DNA from: Brachionus manjavacas
Lineage: Eukaryota; Rotifera; Eurotatoria; Ploima; Brachionidae
NCBI GenBank assembly: GCA_019054805.1
Contig: JAHQIY010000006.1
Span: 6,510,001-6,574,000, forward strand
DNA length: 64,000 nucleotides
Direction of reading: 5' to 3'
The position numbers and the translations under genes were made by a program. Numbering within the stretch: the first letter of the stretch is position 1; each line of letters opens with the position of its first letter. Shown in pieces: positions 11,880 to 23,400 of this stretch. The notes beneath the pieces are model-generated. The model did not search any database. It was not told the DNA's origin and worked only from the letters and a program-made list of their open reading frames with translations.

Positions 11880-12865
11880 TTTATAATAAACTAAATTCAT
11901 GAATGCTTTAAATAATGAAAAATTCGTTTACTTTCTATAATCTTTTGCTGAGAGTTGAATGCAGTCAATCTATGTTTAGGGATTAATCCTTTTAGAATGG
12001 TTAAAAGCAAAATATAGCATCAGATCACAGATTAAGCCCTTAAGTTTGGGTTAATGCATAAGCTTTGCAGCAAGTTAATATCATATATACAAACGGATAA
12101 TTTTTTATTCTTAATTTATTTTTCAATTAATCTCGTTCATTCTTTCGTCTTATAATAAAAAAGAACATATGATTTTGAAAAATACTTCAAGACTATGATT
12201 TTCAATTCTTACTACTCTAATATATGCACTCTTCAGAATTGTATATCTTTTTTTATACAGTTCAGCTATGTAATCAAAGCAGTACTAATAACGAAAAATG
12301 TACTATTTCTTTGTCAATTAAAGCTAGCAAATTGAGTAATAAATCATCTAAAATGTATTACTTCAATAAATGATTATAAAATTTATTTTGCTTATTTAAT
12401 ACAAAATTTATGATTTTAATAACAAGCATTTGATTTTTACTATCAAATAAGCCTTCCTTTCTTTTTGAATTTGTTATTAGAGAACTTTTTTAAATGTGAA
12501 TTTCAGTGTTTAATCAAAAATTTTTAACTTTTCCATAAAAAAAAACAAAAGGTTAAAATCAAAATTTATCAGATTTTTTTCTTTAATCTTTTTCATTTGA
12601 TTCAGTTTTCAAATTCAAATTGGAGAGATCTAATTATTGTTACACCTTTTTTAAAAAATCCTTTTTTATTTCATTTCTCCCTTAGTTCTCTTATCTCTCT
12701 TCTCAACAGATCTAATAAAGTCTCGTGTTTTTTCTCTTTTACTTTAATAAACTTATTTTATTAAAAATTTTGATTTAAAAAAAAAATTTTCAAAAAAAAC
12801 TAAATTTCATTTATGAGCAATTTTTTTTATTTGTTACAATTTCAAAAAATCGAGTATAGGAAAGC
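11880..12865. other. AT-rich non-coding part of left arm
   Basis: No gene, RNA or recognisable TE domain seen. It is repeated in mirror image at about 23,400-24,390. Confidence 0.6.
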
Positions 12866-12869
12866 AAAA

Positions 12870-13620
12870 AAATTTCAATGAAGGAACATCGCGAGATTTA
12901 AGCTCCCGTACAGAAATTGTAAAACAAAATATAGGAAGATCCTTAAGCCAGCCTGTTTCATCTATCCGGCTGAAGAAACATTCAAGAAATAACAAAGATA
13001 ACTCGAAAAAAACTTAGATGAATAAAACGACGCTGAAATGGAAACTGCAATTGCTGAAGTAAATGATGTTGTAGAAAATTTAGAAATTGAATCCAGACAA
13101 ATGTTGTTGGTTTGCAAAGGAAATAAAGGTTCAAGGACATATTATTTCCCACAATATAATAAAGATGGATCCATAAAAAATTGATGCGATAAAAAATAGA
13201 AAATCACCTGTCAATCTTAAACAGCTTCAAAGTTTCCTAGGAATGTGCAACCAATATAGCATTTCGTTAAAAATTTCTCTACCATTGCACAACCATTGTT
13301 TAAGCTATGCTCAAAAAATATTAAATTTGAGTGGGACAAAGAATGCGAAGAAGCATTTGAAAACTTAAAAATCAAATTATGCTCGTATCCAATACTTAGA
13401 ATATTTGACCCACAACATCCTTGTGTTTTGTACGTAGATGCATCTTGCTTCGCTTTAGGAGCTGTACTTACGCAAAAAGATGAAGAAGGAAAGGAATATA
13501 TTGTTTCATTTGGATCAAGATTACTGTCTAAATCTGAATTAAATCTCACAATAACCGAAAAAGAATGCTTAAGCATCATTTTCGGTCTCAAAGAATTCAT
13601 ACAGAGAAGAACGTAAACTA
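12870..13620 (+). pseudogene. gypsy-2 RT thumb / RNase H fossil (left arm)
   Basis: A fragment of Ty3/gypsy pol distinct from gypsy-1. Successive frames read LNPDKCCWFAKEIKVQGHII (end of RT), then LQSFLGMCNQYS, then an open 106-codon piece (13,296-13,616) with KFEWDKECEEAF, YVDASCFALGAVLTQ (RNase H first Asp) and SELNLTITEKECLSIIFGL (RNase H Glu region). The catalytic RT palm, protease and integrase are absent. Frameshifts near 13,175 and 13,270 confirm it is dead. Confidence 0.85.
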
Positions 13621-13989
13621 AAGAATATTGCAATTACACAATGTGTTGGATATTCGAAATATCTTGATTCGAAACCTTCTTTATATTCTTCCACCAGTCT
13701 TACGATCAATGGAACATTCACTCAACACTCAACTCAAAAAGTCAAACTGTAAGTATTTTTGTTTATTATAGGCCTCTTTGTGGATAATATTGGAGGTGGT
13801 ATCATATTTTAGCTTCAAAATAAATCGAACTGCTGAATTTTAAATAACTTGAATTTTTTTGATGTTGGTTTCTCAGAATGAATTTAAGCAAGCAAAAGAA
13901 TTATCAAAGATTGATCCTATTAAGGATTTGTAAAGATTACCTAGTATTTTTGGTTATGGGCCCCATTTTCAATTAGAGAAATATGTAAA

Positions 13990-14384
13990 AGTGTTGGTGT
14001 ACGTGCAAGCGGACAATAAACGAGCGAAAAATCTAAAAAACCGTGAGCGTGACCGTATTAACCGTCCCAATTTTGGGGGCGGACTTTGGCCCGATTAATA
14101 ATTAGACTTTTTTATTTTTTAGTTAAAAATAAATCTTTAATTATTATTTGCTTAATTAATTGGTATATTCTATCGTCTTTTTTAAAAAAGTTAGATACAA
14201 TTTTGAATTTGCATGTTAAAAAATGCGATGAATTTGAATTTCTTTTTTTGAAATATTTATAATTTAAATTTGCATTGTTATTTCAATTTCTTTTTAAATA
14301 TAGCACTTTAAAGCTCTTGAAATTAATTTCATCTTTTTAAATTTTTTCTTTTAGTTTTTTTTCAAATAGATTGAATATTTTCAA
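13990..14384 (+). repeat. Left terminal inverted repeat of central element
   Basis: It starts AGTGTTGGTG, has an internal GC-rich block (CCGTCCCAATTTTGGGGGCGG, about 14,070) in an otherwise AT-rich region, and pairs with 21,878-22,272. This is the innermost portion of the giant palindrome. Confidence 0.55.
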
Positions 14385-14433
14385 AAAAAAAATATCTTGA
14401 ATTTTTAATTTTTTAAATATATTTTTTTAGTAT

Positions 14434-17430
14434 TTAAAAAATTATAATGGTCAACAAAAAGACAGCCCTTGAAAGAATTACTGAATTTATATCAACCGAA
14501 AATTTACGGCCAATGAAAAAATGGTCAGCATGATTCCGATCGACTGGTTCAGAAAATACAAGCTGGTATATTCTACGGCTAAAAAAGCAAATTAAGAATC
14601 TTCTTGAAATTCTTAGTGGAGGCGATGTCTTAGAAATGTTAAAAGGTAGACATTTTTAAATAATTTAAAATTTATTCAATTAATAGAAAGCCTTAAAAAT
14701 TGTAGATGTTTTAAACAAAAAAGAAAAAGAAAAATTAGTAAATAACAGACATAAACATGCTCTCAAAAATTTAGCAAGTTTTTACAAGGCAATTTGACCG
14801 CAAAAAACGCCACTTATTGATTAGACCTTTGAGAAAATCAATGCTCAATTTCTCAGAAATCCGAAGACTGAAATTTCCTGTTTCTCGAAAATTGTGGGAA
14901 AATTGCTTAGATGAGAGTGAAAGAAAAAAAGGTTAGTTTTATTAGCAAAAAATCTCTAAGTTGATTGAGGAAACTCTTTAAAGTTTAAAAAAAATTAAAA
15001 AATATTATTATTTGTTTCAGACTAGCGTAAGTCAAAAATTTAAGTAATTTTTTAAAGTCATTTTAAAGTCAAGTCAAAATCTTCTATGAATAATATTAGA
15101 ATCTAAAGAATCATAATTAGGATTAGATGTTTTTTATCCATTTTTTATTGACTTTTACAAAAAAAATTCAATTCAAATGACTTAACTTTAAAAAAAAATT
15201 GAACTTTGACTAAAAAGAAAAAAATTATCTTGAAAAATTATAGTTTTAATACGTTGCTTAAGACCCTTTAATGAAAACTTCTTTTTTAAGATCAAATGAT
15301 TAAATATTGAAGAAAATAAAGCCCGTTTAATATTTTACACTTGATATAGGCATTGCGAATTTTGATACAACAATCAAAAACAAATATAAAAAGTGCCAAA
15401 GCTTAAGCTCTGAAGGACTAAAACATATTCTGTAAATTGTAGCAACTGATACATCCTTTCTACCACCACTTAAAGTTTAATTGGATTTTTAGTATAATTT
15501 AGTATCCCAAATTTACTATTTTCTGAGTTTTGCAGATTAATTGCAGAGCTTTGTAGAATTAGTATATTGGTGGTACAAAAGATGTATCAGCTACTACAAT
15601 TTACAGAACATGTTTTCGACCTTCAGAACTTAAGCTTTGGAATTTTGAATATTTTGTTTTTGTTTTTTGTACCAAATTTCACAGTGCCCGTGATATAAGG
15701 TTTTTCCACTTATTTGCTAATATAAATTTTTACTTATTTTACATCACAATTATTAAACAAACTTGATTCTTACTTTTCTAATTGTTGATAATCGGACTTA
15801 ATGAAATATAAAAATTCAAAATTGGAATGAATTTAAAAAAAAATTAACAAAAAGACAATTTTTTAAAATGTTTTTAATCAAACTAAAGTTTTAATTTGTT
15901 CATTCAATTTTTTTAAAAAACTTTATAATAAACTCTATTTTTTTATCTTTTGTACAAATTTTGATTTTTGAACATCTGAACAAAGCCAAAATCTGCTTAA
16001 GTCAAAATTTATTGAGTAATTTTATTAATGATTTTTGCAACAGAAAAAGTAATTTTCGAATATTTTTTAATTAAAAAAAAACTAAAATCTGAGTATATTA
16101 TCAAAAAATTAATAAATCGATTTAAAGAATTTAATTTTTCAAACACAGAATAAAAAATTAGAAATTGAATTTGCTATTCTTGTTGTTGTCTTAAACTCGT
16201 TCTTCAAATTGAATAATCTAATTCAAAATAGTAATTTTTTTCCCCGAACTTAATTAAATATTAATTTAGCTGCATTTGTACAAACTTTCTCTTTTAGTAA
16301 ATATTTACTTGTTAAAAAACCCTTTTTAGTCAACAAATTTATTAAGTTAAAAAAATTCTAAATTTTATTTTAAAGAAAATAATATAAATCATAGAAATTT
16401 TATTAAAATATCTTTAAAAAATGGTCAATTTGTTTTATTAGTTAATAGTTGAAAATAATTTATTTTTGATCTAATTTTCAAAGTAAGATAATGACAATTT
16501 TTGCATTAAAAAAGTTTTTAACTATTACCTTTAAAATATTTAAATCCTTTCATTCGATTAAATAATAAAAATTTAAATATTTTTGGTTTTTTATCAGGAG
16601 GCGGAAATCCAATCTCAAAAGATCTCCAAAATTCAATTGATAATTTTCTGAGAGAGCATTCTAATGTTGCTTCTAATCGTCTTTTTTTGAATCGTAATCA
16701 TTTGAATGTAAACTATGGTGAAGTACAAAATGCAAGATATCTTGAAGATGGAATTTCAGAGCTTTACAAAAAATTCTATTTCTCAAATGAAGTAGGAAGA
16801 TCCACTTTCTATAAATATGTGAAAAGAAATGGAGAATTTAAGAAAGCATTTAGATTGACTGACATTTGTGACTACTGTGAAAAAGGAAACCATTTAAAAA
16901 ACAAGATTCAAAAATATTTGAAAATTCTTAATTATGATAAAAATAGTCTTTTTGATTCGATAAAAATAATAAACGATTTTGAGTTATTAGGTCTGCAATT
17001 GACTAGTCTAGTAGATGCCAAGACAGAAAATATTGAAGAAAATAAAGCCCGTTTAGAATTAGTCAAAGATTTGTTGTCTAATTTTGATTTGTTGAAGGAT
17101 AAGATAATGATTGAAGTTGATTTTAAACAAAAAATTGTCATAGGAATGAGCCCAAGGCAGGTAAATAGCGAATATTATTCTCAGATTAGTCGAACTTGTC
17201 TTGGTAATATTTTTTATAAACCTTAAAAAAATATATAAAATCATTTAAAAAAGGATTTGGAGTTTATTTTGTATCTGAAAAAAACGAAATAGAGACAATT
17301 AATTTTGATATTATTGCATCTGATTTATGTGAAGATGCAAGGGCTGTCGTTAGAGGCTTTAGAATTTTGAGAGACCAGGATTTTTTCAAACAAATTGAAA
17401 AAAAAAGTTTAATGTTTGGATAAAATAAAA
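14434..17430 (+). pseudogene. Multi-exon transposase-like gene, decayed
   Basis: Three coding blocks follow in order. Block A (about 14,445-14,646) starts MVNKKTALER, has one in-frame TGA and ends at a GT donor. Block B (about 14,706-14,933) follows a TTGTAG acceptor, carries a frameshift and contains FPVSRKLWENC. Block C (about 16,599-17,226) follows a TTATCAG acceptor and holds RYLEDGISELYKKFY, STFYKYV, TDICDYCEKG (CxxC pair) and IEVDFKQKIVIG. A frameshifted tail reaches about 17,430 (FDIIASDLCEDARAVVRGF). The TDxCxYC and xVDFKQ patterns are, to my recollection, shared by a poorly characterised family of animal TE proteins. The Asp of VDFKQ could be the first catalytic residue of a DDE domain. 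Exact family unknown. Confidence 0.55.
15341..15704. mobile_element. Fold-back MITE in transposase intron
   Basis: About 360 bp with imperfect inverted arms. CCAAAGCTTAAGCTCTGAAG on the left pairs with CTTCAGAACTTAAGCTTTGG on the right, continuing for about 70 bp each (CTGTAAATTGTAG / CTACAATTTACAG). Outer parts (ATAGGCATTGCG / CAGTGCCCGTGATAT) also pair loosely. It lies in the 1.6-kb gap between coding blocks B and C, so it probably inserted into an intron. Confidence 0.65.
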
Positions 17431-17554
17431 AATTTCTAAAAAGAAATAAAGCACATGTAAAGAAAAATTTTTTAAAATAAAAATTAAAATTTTTTTTTTC
17501 AATATTTTTGTTACTTTAAATTTAATTATTTACTTAAATTATCTTTGATAAATA

Positions 17555-17972
17555 GAATGGAAATCAATAACAAAACAATAATTTCGCTTTTGGGATTCTT
17601 TATTCTCTACGTGTATTTTGCAGATAAATTCGCAAATCCAGAATTTCGGTCAAATACAGAATCACAATTACAAAAAGTTTTTGGAAATAAAACCAACCAT
17701 AGTTTTGTGTATTTAATGAAGAAAAAGAGCCACATTTTATCAGCTCTTATATCATCATTTTCAATGATATTTCTTGCTAATATTCCAGTAATTTTTTATT
17801 ATTAATTTTTCAATAAATTTATTATTTCAAATTAAGCGAATTATTAGAGAACCAAAGCATGTAATAATCGGTGGAGCTATTGCAAGCATTTTAAGTTATT
17901 TGAAATATAAATTTGGTTTTCTTGATTGGGGTTTTTTTGTTGATGAAAACAACTCAACCCTAGCGGAAAATT
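17555..17972 (+). CDS. Small membrane-protein-like ORF, one frameshift
   Basis: The reading frame begins at the ATG giving MEINNKTIISLLGFFILYVY, whose first 25 residues form a strong hydrophobic segment. After a polar middle (SQLQKVFGNKTNH) comes a second hydrophobic segment (ALISSFSMIFLANIPVIFYY, to 17,802). The frame then stops, but a second frame continues with HVIIGGAIASILSYLKYKFG and ends ENNSTLAEN at about 17,972. This suggests one protein of about 130 residues with three hydrophobic segments and one frameshift. No family recognised. It sits just downstream of the transposase-like gene inside the central element and may be element cargo. Confidence 0.35.
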
Positions 17973-18224
17973 GATTAATTTAAAAAATTTATTAGTTCGA
18001 ATAAAACTATTAAAAAAATTTTTTTTTTCAAAATTATTATGTAAACCTACATTATAATATTAAAGCATTCATAATTGAAATAAGACAAATTGATTAAAAT
18101 TATTTTATTTTTCTAAAATATAAATAACCTTAATAATTAAATCAAAGAAATAAAAAGCGTAAGACCGATCACTGTCCACAAAAAAACCTGTTGAAAACCA
18201 TCCATTTCTAAAACAAATTATTTC

Positions 18225-18521
18225 TTAATAAAAAAATGAATTAAATATAATAATTTTAGCTTGTTTACTGATTCCCAAGTTTAAGTCCCAGTCTAAACTA
18301 GCGGCCACTTTTCCAAAAGAGCTCAATTTTGCTGATTGATTTTTTAAAAATTCTGTCTCTTCTCTTAATCTCGACAATTCTTGCTGCATTTCTTCGACTA
18401 CTGATTTTTTTCCCTGTAACTCGACTTGTTTTAAAATTTTTTTTTTTGTTGCTAAAGGAAGTATCAATTGCTGATTATTTTCTTTTAGTTTTTGGACTAA
18501 ATCGTAGTCATTTAATTCCAT
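18225..18521 (-). CDS. Unknown ORF with coiled-coil stretch
   Basis: The minus-strand frame is open from 18,566, but the best start is the ATG of MELNDYDLVQKLKENN (about 18,519-18,521). The middle (KKKILKQVELQGKKSVVEEMQQELSRLREETEFLKNQ region) has leucines and charged residues at heptad-like spacing, as in a coiled coil. The end is Trp/Asp-containing (SLDWDLNLG) and then hydrophobic. No domain match recognised. It lies in the unique centre of the palindrome and is converse in orientation to the transposase. Confidence 0.35.
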   Translation of the reverse strand: MELNDYDLVQKLKENNQQLILPLATKKKILKQVELQGKKSVVEEMQQELSRLREETEFLKNQSAKLSSFGKVAASLDWDLNLGISKQAKIIIFNSFFY

Positions 18522-18566
18522 TTTTCTAGTTCTTTTATTTACTTTTCTAAAACAAATTAAAGACAT

Positions 18567-20030
18567 TTCGATAAAATTAAGAGAAAGAAATATTTTTTAT
18601 AATAAGAAAATATTTTTTCAAGCCAAACTTAACTTTTTTCAAGGCAGATGAAGAAATTTAGAAATGTTCGTAATTTTTGACTGTTAATGCAGAATTTGTT
18701 AAAAGCTGAAAAAGCAATACTTAAAAAATAAAAATATTTATTTATTTTTTCAAAATAAATATGAGAGTTCTTATTCAATTTTTATGATTAAAGAAATCTA
18801 ATAATTTTATACGAGAAAAAACAAAAGTTAGCAGATAAATTAGAAAAAATAATTTTTTTTTCTGTGATTTTTTTATCCGTTTATGTATGCCCAAAATTTT
18901 TCAGATTAAAAATATAGCAATGTAGACTTAAATATTAATGAGTTTATAAAAAAAAGAAAAAAATTAAAAAGATATATTAAAAAGTAATGACAGATGCTTC
19001 ATGCTTAAGTTTTGAAAGATAAAAGAATATGTAAGGTAGCATTTACTGAATTGAGTCGTGTATTCAATGATTTGATTTGATGTCCGCTTTGTAAGAAATT
19101 AGAAAGTCCAGCAGTCAGAAGTCCTATTGAATAGATTAACGCATTCATGGTCTAATCCAAATTTTATCTCTTAAAGACTCATAAAAATTTGTTTAATCAA
19201 GCAAAAAATTAATCTTAAATATATTGAATTATGGTTTCTAGAGATTTGCTAGTGTGAAAAAGCTTATTCCGTTTTTTATTGGAAACTCTTAATCAACTGA
19301 CTAGAGTATGAATCCAAAATTGTGAAAGCTTTGATTTCATTTAGTTTTAGAAGTCTCAAAGTGGGCCTTGTAGACTCTGTTAAATTTGCATAATCAAGTA
19401 TAACTTATTATATGGAAATAAATACAGAGTTTTTTTTATCTATATAGCGTATTAAATAATTTATTAAAAGTCAAATATGACTTCGGATGACTAATTGTGT
19501 AAATTCTTTGAAAAATTAGGAATATTTTTAAAACTAATTTTATTTTGTAATTTGAATTTTTTAATTTTTATAATATAAATGTCAATGTGACTTAAACTTA
19601 AATAAATAATAAAAATAATTATAAATAAAACGAAGTCTTGAATTACAACGTTCATTAATTAAGTCTAATTTACTTCCCAATTAATTGGAATCTCTTCCTC
19701 TTTTTTTCAATAAATTAAGGATTCAAATAAGTATTTTATTTAGGATCTAATTTTCTAAAGGAGCATTGAATCGGTATAGATATACAAATAAATAAAAAAT
19801 TTTAAAAAAAATTATTTTATCTACTGTTTTTTTTTAAAACCACTAAAACAAATCAGCTAAGAATTAATCGATCTTATTTTCTAGATTTAAAATTTAAATT
19901 TTAACAATTAACGTGAACATAATCGTCTTAAATGTGAACAAAATGTAATGTTGGTTTCATTAAAAAAAATCATTAAATTTTAAAATAAAGTAAAAAAAAA
20001 ATTTAAAATTATTTGAACTAAATTTTTATT
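18567..20030. other. AT-rich unique spacer sequence
   Basis: No gene recognised. A stretch around 18,990-19,060 (TGCTTAAGTTTTGAAAG) loosely resembles an arm of the MITE at 15,341-15,704, so an old related insertion is possible. Confidence 0.4.
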
Positions 20031-20330
20031 ATGGAAAATTTCGATTCTTTAGATTCTGGGATTAGTGTCAATTTCGATGTTACAGACAATCAATATTGCC
20101 AAGACCAAAATCAAAAGTTTTACAACGCTTTAGATTCAGAAAATGATGATGTTGTTCAATGGATTGAAAATGTTTACAGTAATCTTCAAGCAAGTTCTTT
20201 GACACATGAAGAATTTATCGAGCATAAAAAATCTAAAAAAAAATCAGTCTGGTTGAATTCAGTGAAAAAGGCTAAAAAAAAGATCCAAAAAATAAAAAAA
20301 ACTAAAAAAAAGATATTTACTACAGATTAA
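20031..20330 (+). CDS. Unknown 99-aa ORF: acidic N-terminus, Lys-rich C-terminus
   Basis: Begins MENFDSLDSGISVNFDVTDN. The first 60 residues are acidic and contain one predicted amphipathic stretch (VVQWIENVYSNLQ). The last 35 residues are a run of Lys-rich repeats (KKSKKKS, KKAKKKI, KKTKKKI). The bipartite charge design suggests a nucleic-acid-binding tail, but AT-rich DNA also makes Lys runs by chance. It lies inside the central element. No homologue recognised. Confidence 0.35.
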   Translation: MENFDSLDSGISVNFDVTDNQYCQDQNQKFYNALDSENDDVVQWIENVYSNLQASSLTHEEFIEHKKSKKKSVWLNSVKKAKKKIQKIKKTKKKIFTTD

Positions 20331-21156
20331 GCAAAAAAGAAAGATAAGATCATCAACTCCATTAAAAAATTTTAATATTAAAGAAAATTTATTCAAAATT
20401 AAATTTATTTTAATACAGTTCTTATTGTTTTTCTTGTTTTTTTATTTTTTTTTTGATAATTGTTTTTTTGTTTATCATTAAATTTTTTTGTAACAATAAA
20501 ACTTTTTTTGTTTTCGTTTATTCCTGATTTCATTTCTCTTTCGTCGTATAACTTTTTTTCTCGGTACAAAAACAAATTCTCCTTAAGCATTTAAAAATAA
20601 AATTTAGTAAAATAAGTCCAAAAAATGATTTTAGGTGAATTTTTATATATTACAAAACAATACATAAATGTAAATCATGCTTGAAGCTGAAAGATAAAAC
20701 TCCATGCAAGAATTGTTAAAAAAATAAAAAAAATGATTCAAAAGCTGAAAAATTACTAAAAATAAATAATTAATAAAAAAACATTAAAAAATATAACAAA
20801 AACTTCATTTAAGCGAAATCTATACAGAAATAATGAAAAAAATATAATATTCTGAATTACTTCGGAAATTAATTCGAAAACTGTAATTAACTTAGAATGA
20901 AGAAAAGACAAAAGCTTATTACAATGGTAAAATACTTTAAATTAATTTATCGGAGGTTAAAAAAATTACTTTCAAGAAATGAACCAACTATAAAATTTTT
21001 AAAATATTAAAAATTTCAGGTTCGAATATTAAACTGATTTCTCCTTCTTGAAAATCAAAATCCATTTGATTTATTTGTTCATTCTTCTTAAAATTTTTGA
21101 AACTTCTTTTGAAAAACTATAAAAGCAATATTAATTAGACTCAGAATAAATAAATT
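20331..21156. other. AT-rich spacer; Lys-rich minus-strand frame of doubtful reality
   Basis: A 61-codon minus-strand frame (20,590-20,405) is composed mainly of Lys, Asn and Arg and is best explained by A/T composition. Nothing else is recognisable. Confidence 0.4.
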
Positions 21157-21478
21157 CAGAATCGTTAGAAGTCAAAGTCAAAGTCGACTTTGACTTTGAA
21201 ATTTTTTTATTTTAAAGTCTCGGCTTGAACTTTTATTTTAATGACTTATACTTGAATTAGACCGCCAAAAAAACTAGCTGGAACGGCAAACCATCTGTAA
21301 GGATCACAGTCATATGAATTTTTTTAGTTGCAGGTAGTTATTGTAGCGGATTACTAAATATGAATTCAAAAAAGTGCAGTTTAAAGAAAACAAAAAGCTA
21401 TGACCCTGACTTTATTGAATATAAATTAAAGTCAAAGTTTTGACTTGACTTTGACTTTATGACTTTTGACCAACTCTG
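21157..21478. mobile_element. AAGTC-type MITE in central element
   Basis: About 320 bp bounded by CAGAATCGTT on the left and CCAACTCTG on the right (inverted CAGAGTTG-like ends), each followed inwards by repeated AAAGTC units. It contains a perfect 26-bp palindrome at 21,173-21,198 (two AAAGTC units meeting at GTCGAC). The same AAGTC/CAGAGTTG design recurs at 45,563-45,841 and 46,247 onward. Confidence 0.55.
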
Positions 21479-21709
21479 ATCTATTGTAATCATAAAACCA
21501 AAATAATAATGAAAACTTACTGTTTTTTTGGAAATTTTATAATCTAAATATTCGTTGAAAAAAATTCTTTCTTTTAAATAGACAAAATGAAAAACACAAA
21601 ATTGGTCATCATCTTCTCCTAATTCCATTTTAAAATAAACCTCCTTTTTATCGGCTTCTCTGAATTCTTTAAAGGTGTTGAGCATTTGAGTGCATTTTAC
21701 AAAGTCCAT
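21398..21709 (-). CDS. Unknown ORF reading leftwards from right TIR
   Basis: Begins MDFVKCTQMLNTFKEFREAD and contains VYFKMELGEDDDQFCVFHFV, a mix of charged and aromatic residues unlike composition-driven frames. It starts about 170 bp inside the right TIR of the central element and points inwards. Its last 27 or so codons (below 21,478) read into the AAGTC-type MITE, so the natural C-terminus or a following exon has been displaced. No domain recognised. Confidence 0.4.
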   Translation of the reverse strand: MDFVKCTQMLNTFKEFREADKKEVYFKMELGEDDDQFCVFHFVYLKERIFFNEYLDYKISKKTVSFHYYFGFMITIDQSWSKVIKSKSSQNFDFNLYSIKSGS

Positions 21710-21877
21710 TATAATATATTCTAAAATTGAACATTACAAAAAATTTAAAAAACAAAAAAAAATTTTGACGTTGTGAAAATCACTAAAAATTGAAAAAAAA
21801 AATTTATTTATAAAAATTAGAATCGAAGATAATGTGCTATATTTCGAATGAAATTGAAACAACAATGTAAATTTAAA

Positions 21878-22272
21878 TTGAAAATATTCAATCTATTTGA
21901 AAAAAAACTAAAAGAAAAAATTTAAAAAGATGAAATTAATTTCAAGAGCTTTAAAGTGCTATATTTAAAAAGAAATTGAAATAACAATGCAAATTTAAAT
22001 TATAAATATTTCAAAAAAAGAAATTCAAATTCATCGCATTTTTTAACATGCAAATTCAAAATTGTATCTAACTTTTTTAAAAAAGACGATAGAATATACC
22101 AATTAATTAAGCAAATAATAATTAAAGATTTATTTTTAACTAAAAAATAAAAAAGTCTAATTATTAATCGGGCCAAAGTCCGCCCCCAAAATTGGGACGG
22201 TTAATACGGTCACGCTCACGGTTTTTTAGATTTTTCGCTCGTTTATTGTCCGCTTGCACGTACACCAACACT
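21878..22272 (-). repeat. Right terminal inverted repeat of central element
   Basis: Reverse complement of 13,990-14,384, ending CCAACACT at 22,272. Confidence 0.55.
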
Positions 22273-22639
22273 TTTACATATTTCTCTAATTGAAAATGGG
22301 GCCCATAACCAAAAATACTAGGTAATCTTTACAAATCCTTAATAGGATCAATCTTTGATAATTCTTTTGCTTGCTTAAATTCATTCTGAGAAACCAACAT
22401 CAAAAAAATTCAAGTTATTTAAAATTCAGCAGTTCGATTTATTTTGAAGCTAAAATATGATACCACCTCCAATATTATCCACAAAGAGGCCTATAATAAA
22501 CAAAAATACTTACAGTTTGACTTTTTGAGTTGAGTGTTGAGTGAATGTTCCATTGATCGTAAGACTGGTGGAAGAATATAAAGAAGGTTTCGAATCAAGA
22601 TATTTCGAATATCCAACACATTGTGTAATTGCAATATTC

Positions 22640-23400
22640 TTTAGTTTACGTTCTTCTCTGTATGAATTCTTTGAGACCGAAAATGATGCTTAAGCATTCT
22701 TTTTCGGTTATTGTGAGATTTAATTCAGATTTAGACAGTAATCTTGATCCAAATGAAACAATATATTCCTTTCCTTCTTCATCTTTTTGCGTAAGTACAG
22801 CTCCTAAAGCGAAGCAAGATGCATCTACGTACAAAACACAAGGATGTTGTGGGTCAAATATTCTAAGTATTGGATACGAGCATAATTTGATTTTTAAGTT
22901 TTCAAATGCTTCTTCGCATTCTTTGTCCCACTCAAATTTAATATTTTTTGAGCATAGCTTAAACAATGGTTGTGCAATGGTAGAGAAATTTTTAACGAAA
23001 TGCTATATTGGTTGCACATTCCTAGGAAACTTTGAAGCTGTTTAAGATTGACAGGTGATTTTCTATTTTTTATCGCATCAATTTTTTATGGATCCATCTT
23101 TATTATATTGTGGGAAATAATATGTCCTTGAACCTTTATTTCCTTTGCAAACCAACAACATTTGTCTGGATTCAATTTCTAAATTTTCTACAACATCATT
23201 TACTTCAGCAATTGCAGTTTCCATTTCAGCGTCGTTTTATTCATCTAAGTTTTTTTTCGAGTTATCTTTGTTATTTCTTGAATGTTTCTTCAGCCGGATA
23301 GATGAAACAGGCTGGCTTAAGGATCTTCCTATATTTTGTTTTACAATTTCTGTACGGGAGCTTAAATCTCGCGATGTTCCTTCATTGAAATTTTTTTGCT
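22640..23400 (-). pseudogene. gypsy-2 RT thumb / RNase H fossil (right arm)
   Basis: Mirror copy of the gypsy-2 fragment. The 106-codon RNase H piece (22,966-22,646) is identical to the left-arm copy. Confidence 0.85.

Larger units (their letters stand above)
5996..14384. repeat. Left arm of giant inverted repeat
   Basis: This arm is the reverse complement of 21,878-32,687. Paired positions add up to a nearly constant sum: 36,262 at the inner end, 36,265 in the middle, 36,219 beyond about 7,530 and 38,682 beyond the Merlin insertion. Several ORF translations (for example 13,296-13,616 against 22,966-22,646) are residue-for-residue identical. Differences seen by eye are single-base changes, homopolymer slips, one 46-bp indel and the Merlin insertion. 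The inner limit is placed where pairing fails (14,384/21,878) and the outer limit at 5,996/32,686. Confidence 0.95.
13990..22272. mobile_element. Central 8.3-kb TIR-bounded element
   Basis: Both ends begin AGTGTTGGTGTACGTG (13,990 reading right; 22,272 reading left) and pair as inverted repeats for about 395 bp (13,990-14,384 with 21,878-22,272), after which the sequence becomes unique. The end sequence resembles the hAT-style AGTGTTGG end at 8,176. Coding signals face inwards from both ends: a decayed transposase rightwards from about 14,434 and a 103-codon frame leftwards from 21,709. Because the flanks are themselves palindromic, a target-site duplication cannot be tested. It is an inference that these ends are the true element termini. 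Confidence 0.5.

Noticed and set aside
13217..13633. 138-codon frame opposite the gypsy-2 RNase H (and its mirror at 22,629-23,045)
   Set aside because: It is the antisense shadow of the RNase H fragment, which has the real domain signal.
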